Source: Gammaproteobacteria bacterium (lineage in GTDB: Bacteria; Pseudomonadota; Gammaproteobacteria; Pseudomonadales; DSM-25080). From it: a stretch of DNA of 26,358 nt. The position numbers and the translations under genes are program-made. Below the pieces are notes generated by a model. That model did not search any database and was not told the origin of the DNA. It saw nothing but the letters and a program-made list of their open reading frames with translations. Shown here piece after piece: positions 21,933 through 26,358 of this stretch; position 1 is the stretch's first letter, and each line of letters begins with the position of its first letter. The DNA lies in assembly GCA_013372965.1 (NCBI GenBank), contig JABXIR010000127.1, positions 1 to 26,358 on the forward strand, written 5' to 3'.

Positions 21933-23528
21933 ATGGAATACGGACGTTTGGCAGAAAACGTAACGGTGTCGGGTCAGATTACTCCCGCGGATGTCGCAAC
22001 ACTAAAAGACATGGGCGTAGACGTGATCGTATGCAATCGACCCGATGGTGAATCGAGCGATCAACCTGAATTTTCAATCATTAAGGCTGCCGCCGATCAA
22101 CAAGGCATAAAAACGGCCTTCATTCCGTTTTCTGGCTCGGGTTTGAGCTATCAGCACGTTGACGCCTTTCGCGAAGTTTTGAACGAGGGAGGCACCATTC
22201 ATATGTATTGCCGAACGGGCAATCGTTGCACGGTGTTATGGAACACGACTCAGAGCCTTTCAGCTGAGGAGTCCGCGTCAAAAAAAGCTGATGCCGGTTC
22301 TGCGACACAACATTTCGACGTTGTCATCGCTGGAGCCGGCTCAGCAGGCATCAGCGTTGCCAGCGGTTTACTTAAACGCGACCGCACACTGCGCGTCGCG
22401 TTAATCGACCCATCTGAAAACCATTACTATCAGCCGGGGTGGACCATGGTGGGTGGTGGAGTATTTCATGCTGAAACAACTCGGAAATCCACCTCTTCCC
22501 TAGTACCGAGAGGGTGTACTTGGCTTAAGGCATCGGTCAGCGGCTTCGCACCCGATTCGAATGAAGTGATTATTTCGACAGGGGCGCGCGTCTCTTACGA
22601 TCATCTTGTCGTCGCCCTCGGCTTAAAACTCAATTGGGCAGGCGTCGAAGGCCTTGAAGAAACACTCGGGAAAAACGGCGTGACGTCGAACTACCGATAC
22701 GATCTTGCGCCTTATACCTGGCAGTTAACTCAGAGTTTGCAAAAAGGCACTGCACTTTTCACGCAACCGCCTATGCCAATTAAGTGCGCTGGTGCACCAC
22801 AAAAGGCGATGTACTTGAGCGCTTCGCATTGGGAACAACACCAGCGTATCGACGATATTGATATTAAGTTTCTTACATCGACACCGTCTATTTTTGGCGT
22901 CGCTGACTACGTCCCACAGCTCGAGTCCTATCTCGCGCGTTACAACGTCGACTTTAAACCGACTTACACGCTCACTAGGGTCGATGGTGAAAAGCAGATC
23001 GCAACGTTTAAAACTTCCGATGAACACGGCAATGCAACAACGGTTGACTACCACTTTGATATGCTCCATGTCTGTCCTCCACAGTGCGCACCCGACGTAA
23101 TCAAAGATAGTTCGCTTGCTGATGATGCAGGTTGGCTCTCCGTCAACCCAGAAACACTTCAACATACAGCCCACAATAATATTTGGGGGCTAGGCGACGT
23201 GACCAACACTCCGAATGCAAAAACCATGGCTGCGGTCCGAAAGCAGGTTCCGGTTGTGTGTGACAACCTCATCGCAGCAACCCGCGATGAGCGACTTACT
23301 GGGGCTTATGATGGCTACGGTTCTTGTCCGTTAACGGTAGAGCGAGGAAAGATTCTCTTAGCAGAGTTTGGTTACGGTGGAAAGCTGAAGCCGACATTTC
23401 CAAGTTGGATCAACAATGGTTTGAAGCCGACACGCTTCGCATGGTGGTTAAAGTCTCGAGCTTTGCCTTGGGTTTACTGGCAGCTGATGCTCAAAGGACA
23501 CGAAATTTTAACAAAGTGTAAGAAATGA
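21933..23528 (+). CDS. DUF442 rhodanese-like domain fused to type II sulfide:quinone oxidoreductase
   Basis: A 531-residue fusion. Residues 1-108 are a DUF442 (TIGR01244-type) sulfurtransferase/phosphatase-like domain with the active loop C93-RTGNR-C99, a rhodanese-type loop where Ser/Thr is usually expected at the last position. After a polar linker (about 109-127) comes a flavoprotein: the FAD motif VIAGAGSAGIS (131-141), PIKCAGAPQKAMYLS (Cys285) and YGSCPL (Cys465). The two cysteines align with Cys201 and Cys379 of human SQOR as I recall it, marking the type II (glutathione-using) class. The C-terminus has an amphipathic Trp-rich membrane-binding region (WWLKSRALPWVYWQLML). It would oxidise sulfide to persulfide and pass electrons to quinone. 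TAAAGGAG joins the upstream stop to its ribosome-binding site, and its stop overlaps the sulP start by 4 bases. Confidence 0.92.
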   Translation: MEYGRLAENVTVSGQITPADVATLKDMGVDVIVCNRPDGESSDQPEFSIIKAAADQQGIKTAFIPFSGSGLSYQHVDAFREVLNEGGTIHMYCRTGNRCTVLWNTTQSLSAEESASKKADAGSATQHFDVVIAGAGSAGISVASGLLKRDRTLRVALIDPSENHYYQPGWTMVGGGVFHAETTRKSTSSLVPRGCTWLKASVSGFAPDSNEVIISTGARVSYDHLVVALGLKLNWAGVEGLEETLGKNGVTSNYRYDLAPYTWQLTQSLQKGTALFTQPPMPIKCAGAPQKAMYLSASHWEQHQRIDDIDIKFLTSTPSIFGVADYVPQLESYLARYNVDFKPTYTLTRVDGEKQIATFKTSDEHGNATTVDYHFDMLHVCPPQCAPDVIKDSSLADDAGWLSVNPETLQHTAHNNIWGLGDVTNTPNAKTMAAVRKQVPVVCDNLIAATRDERLTGAYDGYGSCPLTVERGKILLAEFGYGGKLKPTFPSWINNGLKPTRFAWWLKSRALPWVYWQLMLKGHEILTKCKK

Positions 23529-25249
23529 CCCAATACATACCCGCTTTAACATGGCTTAAAAGCTATGACTCAACGCAATTTCGTGACGACTTGATCGCCG
23601 CGGTCATCGTCACGATCTTGCTCATACCTCAAAGCCTAGCCTACGCCATGCTCGCGGGAGTTCCGCCAGAAGTGGGACTCTATGCCAGCATCCTGCCCCT
23701 CATCGGTTACGCAATATTCGGAACCAGCAGAACCCTCAGTGTTGGTCCGGTTGCGGTCATTAGCTTAATGACGGCAACCTCACTGGGATCCGTTGCACAG
23801 CAACTGAACGTCAGCTATGTCGAGGCGGCCACCACCCTGGCGCTGTTATCAGGTGCCATGCTGACAATCATGGGCGTTCTGCGCCTCGGGTTTATTACCC
23901 ACTTTCTTTCACACGCCGTCATTTCAGGGTTTATTTCCGCTTCGGGAATCATCATCGCCATCGGACAGTTAAAACACATCGTGGGGATTGAAGCCTCCGG
24001 CGGCGATTTAACTCGACTCGTTCCGAGTTACTTTAATCACATAGATCAGTTTCATCCTGCCACGTTTTTACTGGGTGCCGCGGTCATTATCCTTTTGTAC
24101 ATCGCGAAATCATTTGCCGCACGAGGACTCATCGCACTCGGGCTAAAGCCTTCGATTGCTGCACCTCTTGCACGCACAACGCCGATAATTGCTGTCGCTC
24201 TGTCGATTATTGCGGTGGTCTCGATGGGGCTCGAGCAGCAAGGCGTAGCAATTACTGGAAACATACCCTCAGGTCTCCCGAGCTTTCATTTGGCCATTCC
24301 AAGTCTCGAACTGATCGAGTTACTGTGGCTACCTGCGCTATTGATTTCCATCATCGGTTATGTCGAATCGGTTTCCGTGGGACGAACACTAGCAGCAAAG
24401 CGTCAACAGAAGGTTGACCCGAATCAAGAGTTACTGGGCTTAGGTGCCGCTAACTTGGCCAGCGGTTTTTCGGGGGCCTTCCCAGTCACTGGCGGTTTCG
24501 CGCGTAGCGTCGTTAATTTTGACGCAGGAGCCGTGACCCAGGCCTCGAGCATCATGGCTGCCGTAGGAATCGGTTTAGCTGCCCTATTTTTGACGCCAGC
24601 ATTGTATTTCCTACCAAAGGCAACACTCGCAGCCACCATTATCGTCGCGGTGATTAGCTTGGTTGATTGGCATATCTTCGAGTGCACCTGGCGATATTCG
24701 CGCCCCGATTTTTGGGCCGTGTTCACTACGGTCGCCATTACCCTAAGTGCGGGTGTAGAGGTTGGCGTAGCGAGTGGCGTCATCGTATCGATTGCATTAC
24801 ATCTCTATCGCACATCGAAGCCACATATTGCTGAGATTGGTCGTGTCGCCGGCACAGAACACTTCCGAAATGTACGTAGATATCGAGTAGAGACCTGTCG
24901 ACACCTGTACTGTGTCCGCATCGATGAAAGCTTGTTCTTCGCCAATGCGAGTTACTTAGAAGATCATGTGTTAGATGTGGTCTATCAGCGAGGCGACGTG
25001 TCCGATATCGTATTGAATTGCGCAGCCGTTAATGAGATTGATTTCAGCGCGCTTGAAATGCTCGAAGCTCTTAACAAACGGTTGAGCGACCAGGGTATTA
25101 CGCTTCACTTAGCAGAGGTGAAAGGCCCGGTATTAGACCGACTCTCTCGAGGTCACTTCTTACTTGAACTTAGCGGTCGAGTCTTCTTAACTCAACACGA
25201 TGCGTTCAAAACACTGAGTCAACGTCAACTAGGAGGCGGTCATGAGTAA
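23525..25249 (+). CDS. SulP-family anion transporter with C-terminal STAS domain
   Basis: A 574-residue transporter. The N-terminal signature DDLIAAVIVTILLIPQSLAY and GLYASILPLIGYAIFGTSR, then LSVGPVAVISLM, identify SulP; GFARSVVNFDAGAVTQASS lies in the second half. About 12-14 spans are followed by a STAS domain (about residues 450-560: LYCVRIDESLFFANASYLED, then VNEIDFSALEMLEAL). It starts in a 4-base ATGA overlap with the SQR fusion gene. In this operon it probably exports sulfite or sulfate, the products of persulfide oxidation, or imports a counter-ion. Bicarbonate transport is known for other SulP members, so the substrate is inferred from context only. Confidence 0.92.
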   Translation: MTQYIPALTWLKSYDSTQFRDDLIAAVIVTILLIPQSLAYAMLAGVPPEVGLYASILPLIGYAIFGTSRTLSVGPVAVISLMTATSLGSVAQQLNVSYVEAATTLALLSGAMLTIMGVLRLGFITHFLSHAVISGFISASGIIIAIGQLKHIVGIEASGGDLTRLVPSYFNHIDQFHPATFLLGAAVIILLYIAKSFAARGLIALGLKPSIAAPLARTTPIIAVALSIIAVVSMGLEQQGVAITGNIPSGLPSFHLAIPSLELIELLWLPALLISIIGYVESVSVGRTLAAKRQQKVDPNQELLGLGAANLASGFSGAFPVTGGFARSVVNFDAGAVTQASSIMAAVGIGLAALFLTPALYFLPKATLAATIIVAVISLVDWHIFECTWRYSRPDFWAVFTTVAITLSAGVEVGVASGVIVSIALHLYRTSKPHIAEIGRVAGTEHFRNVRRYRVETCRHLYCVRIDESLFFANASYLEDHVLDVVYQRGDVSDIVLNCAAVNEIDFSALEMLEALNKRLSDQGITLHLAEVKGPVLDRLSRGHFLLELSGRVFLTQHDAFKTLSQRQLGGGHE

Positions 25250-25631
25250 ACTTGCCATTCTGATGATTTCGATCATGTTTAGCGTCGCTGCATTAGCATC
25301 CGGAACGCGAGACGTCGAACTCTCTCAAGAAACGCTCGACGCGCTCAGTCCAGCAACCGTTCAGCTCCTCGCCGACCAGTCGAACTCGATTCACTACTTA
25401 GGGACGTACCAACATTGCCATGTGGTGGCCTATATCGAAACTGCAGTCGCCGAGGACGCGTCTGGTCAGCCGATGATGCCGTGGAGTCATCCGGTTATCT
25501 GGTGTCTCGACAAAACACTCCATCCACTAGACGAAGACAAGCTTTACCCAGCGTTAAACACCGAGGTGTATATTCCGTCAGCTCCTGAGTTACACATAGA
25601 CGCCAATCGAAACATTCACTTCGCTCGTTAA
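25242..25631 (+). CDS. Small secreted protein of unknown function, last gene of the sulfide operon
   Basis: A 129-residue protein with a clear Sec signal peptide (MSKLAILMISIMFSVAALAS, cleavage after about residue 19). The mature part of about 110 residues has two cysteines (C59 in QHCHVV and C88 in VIWCLD), His-rich surroundings (HYLGTYQHCH, WSHP) and no membrane span. I do not recognise the family. Its ATG overlaps the end of sulP by 8 bases and has a perfect AGGAGG ribosome-binding site (25231-25236), so it is meant to be made together with the transporter. The two cysteines may form a disulfide or bind a sulfur species in the periplasm; this is speculation. Confidence 0.8.
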   Translation: MSKLAILMISIMFSVAALASGTRDVELSQETLDALSPATVQLLADQSNSIHYLGTYQHCHVVAYIETAVAEDASGQPMMPWSHPVIWCLDKTLHPLDEDKLYPALNTEVYIPSAPELHIDANRNIHFAR

Positions 25632-25655
25632 GTACGTCGTTTGCATCATTAAACC

Positions 25656-26358
25656 CTAACAGCGCTTAGGAGACGTGAACCATTGGATGTCTCGCTCGAT
25701 CGCGTCACTGAACTCTTGTCCTTGGAACAAGTGATCGACCGACGGGTAGCGATACAACAGATAACACTGTTCATTTAAGTACAAATGCGCCGCCGTTGAG
25801 TCGCTATTGATGATCGCCGTTGAGGCATCTCCAACCGCATGTTGCAGTTGAAGTGGTGTTGTTATTTGCTCAAGCAACGGCTGAAACATCAAGTCGGTCA
25901 CCCCAAGATTCAACGCGTCCAGTTCATCTCTCATTTGCTGAAGTCGTGGCTTGTTCGTTTGAGTGCTATCCTCGCGGTGATTCTTCAACCACTGCTCCAT
26001 CCAGTAGTTTGGACCAGCGTCGCTCGCCATTGACCAAAGGCTTGCACGTCGAAAGGTATCAGGCATCGCAATGAGAGTTCGAATCGCGATCGGACCGCCC
26101 ATCGAGTGGCCTGCTATATAGAGCTGCCTCGAGTCGGCGACCAGATTCGTTTGAATGGCTTTCACACCGTTAATCACATCTCGGGTATACCAATGAGCCG
26201 CCAAAGCGCGTTCGGTAAACTCACTGCCCTCCGAATCATTGTGACCACGATAATCGGGAATAAAAACGGCAAAGCCCGCACTGACGTACGCATCGACTAG
26301 GCCGCGATAGTAGTTGCCAGGACGTGAGTTAGATCCGTCTTCAAGTCTCCCGTAATTC
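25656..26358 (-). CDS. Alpha/beta hydrolase (partial, N-terminus outside window)
   Basis: The frame is open to the right edge, giving 233 visible residues. The visible N-terminal part runs NYGRLEDGSNSRPGNYYRGL, then AGFAVFIPDYRGHNDSEGSE, the typical strand and loop before the nucleophile elbow of S9-like and dienelactone hydrolase-like enzymes. The elbow is GHSMGG with the nucleophile Ser; the likely acid is the Asp of AVGDAST and the likely His is in SVDHLF near the end. A shorter reading from the TTG at 26204 would cut off the PDYRGH strand, so it is not the true start. The substrate is unknown (peptide or ester). It is convergent with the sulfide operon, 24 bases apart, and I see no strong terminator between them. 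Confidence 0.88.
   Translation of the reverse strand, partial: NYGRLEDGSNSRPGNYYRGLVDAYVSAGFAVFIPDYRGHNDSEGSEFTERALAAHWYTRDVINGVKAIQTNLVADSRQLYIAGHSMGGPIAIRTLIAMPDTFRRASLWSMASDAGPNYWMEQWLKNHREDSTQTNKPRLQQMRDELDALNLGVTDLMFQPLLEQITTPLQLQHAVGDASTAIINSDSTAAHLYLNEQCYLLYRYPSVDHLFQGQEFSDAIERDIQWFTSPKRC

Noticed and set aside
22725..23174. A 149-codon minus-strand open frame
   Set aside because: It is antisense to the SQR part of the fusion gene, with Cys- and Arg-rich composition and no motif.
23190..23215. Suspected loss of an SQR catalytic cysteine, because GDV stands where human SQOR reads GDC
   Set aside because: Counting back from the human C-terminus places the catalytic Cys379 in the later YTSCPL segment, which is conserved here as YGSCPL (Cys465).
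1..26358. tRNA or rRNA genes, CRISPR arrays, insertion sequences, prophage or integrase genes
   Set aside because: Looked for by eye: no tRNA-like cloverleaf, no regularly spaced repeats and no transposase or integrase motif seen. Gene density and composition look uniform. A tRNAscan or Infernal run would be needed to exclude small RNAs.

Overview
The window (26,358 bases, about 50% GC by eye) is a dense, ordinary-looking chromosomal segment, most likely from a marine or environmental gammaproteobacterium. The taxon is inferred from gene content (RimK with a RimB-type protease, a YdhL-like DUF1289 protein, TrhA/YqfA, YedI, ZntB, FadD, a ClsC-type phospholipase D) and was not checked by any search. 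I found 26 protein genes, two of them cut by the window edges. I saw no tRNA, rRNA, transposase, phage gene or CRISPR array. No gap between genes exceeds about 220 bases.

Layout. (1) 1-2106, minus strand: a Yip1-family membrane protein, a MacA-like adaptor and the start of a MacB/LolD-like ABC ATPase form one tripartite-exporter operon with a candidate promoter at 2136-2164. (2) 2235-6252, minus strand: an acyl-CoA dehydrogenase of the DmdC-like 600-residue class, a Crp/Fnr regulator whose start codon directly abuts the dehydrogenase stop codon, and a GPH-type sugar symporter. A TGTCA-N6-TGACA palindrome lies between the regulator and the symporter. (3) 6361-8854, plus strand: an MmyB-type XRE regulator, divergent from the dehydrogenase across a perfect 15-bp palindrome, then a short FadD acyl-CoA ligase. 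This looks like a fatty-acid (or related acyl) activation and oxidation module with two local regulators. (4) 8981-13468: a DUF1289 protein carrying three sliding-clamp-like pentapeptides, then on the minus strand NhaC antiporter, ArsP-type permease, TrhA and YedI membrane proteins. (5) 13612-17360: a lipoprotein M19 dipeptidase with a SpoIIAA-like partner, an unrecognised 168-residue protein on the minus strand, and a ClsC-like lipoprotein. (6) 17357-20822, minus strand: rimK, an M14 deacylase and a RimB-like retropepsin, with overlapping ends (protein glutamylation and trimming), preceded by a ZntB transporter. (7) 21040-25631, plus strand: a sulfide-oxidation operon: persulfide dioxygenase, a natural fusion of a DUF442 rhodanese-like domain with type II sulfide:quinone reductase, a SulP anion transporter and a small secreted protein of unknown function. 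Its promoter has a consensus -35 box and a 10-bp-arm AT-rich palindrome over the -10 region, as expected for a BigR/SqrR-type ArsR repressor, but no such repressor gene is in the window. (8) The right edge cuts an alpha/beta hydrolase.

The best leads are the three clamp-like motifs in the DUF1289 protein, the sulfide operon with its fused enzyme, extra active-loop cysteine and uncharacterised secreted last gene, the rimK-deacylase-protease operon, and three candidate operators (3720-3735, 6319-6333, 20993-21018).
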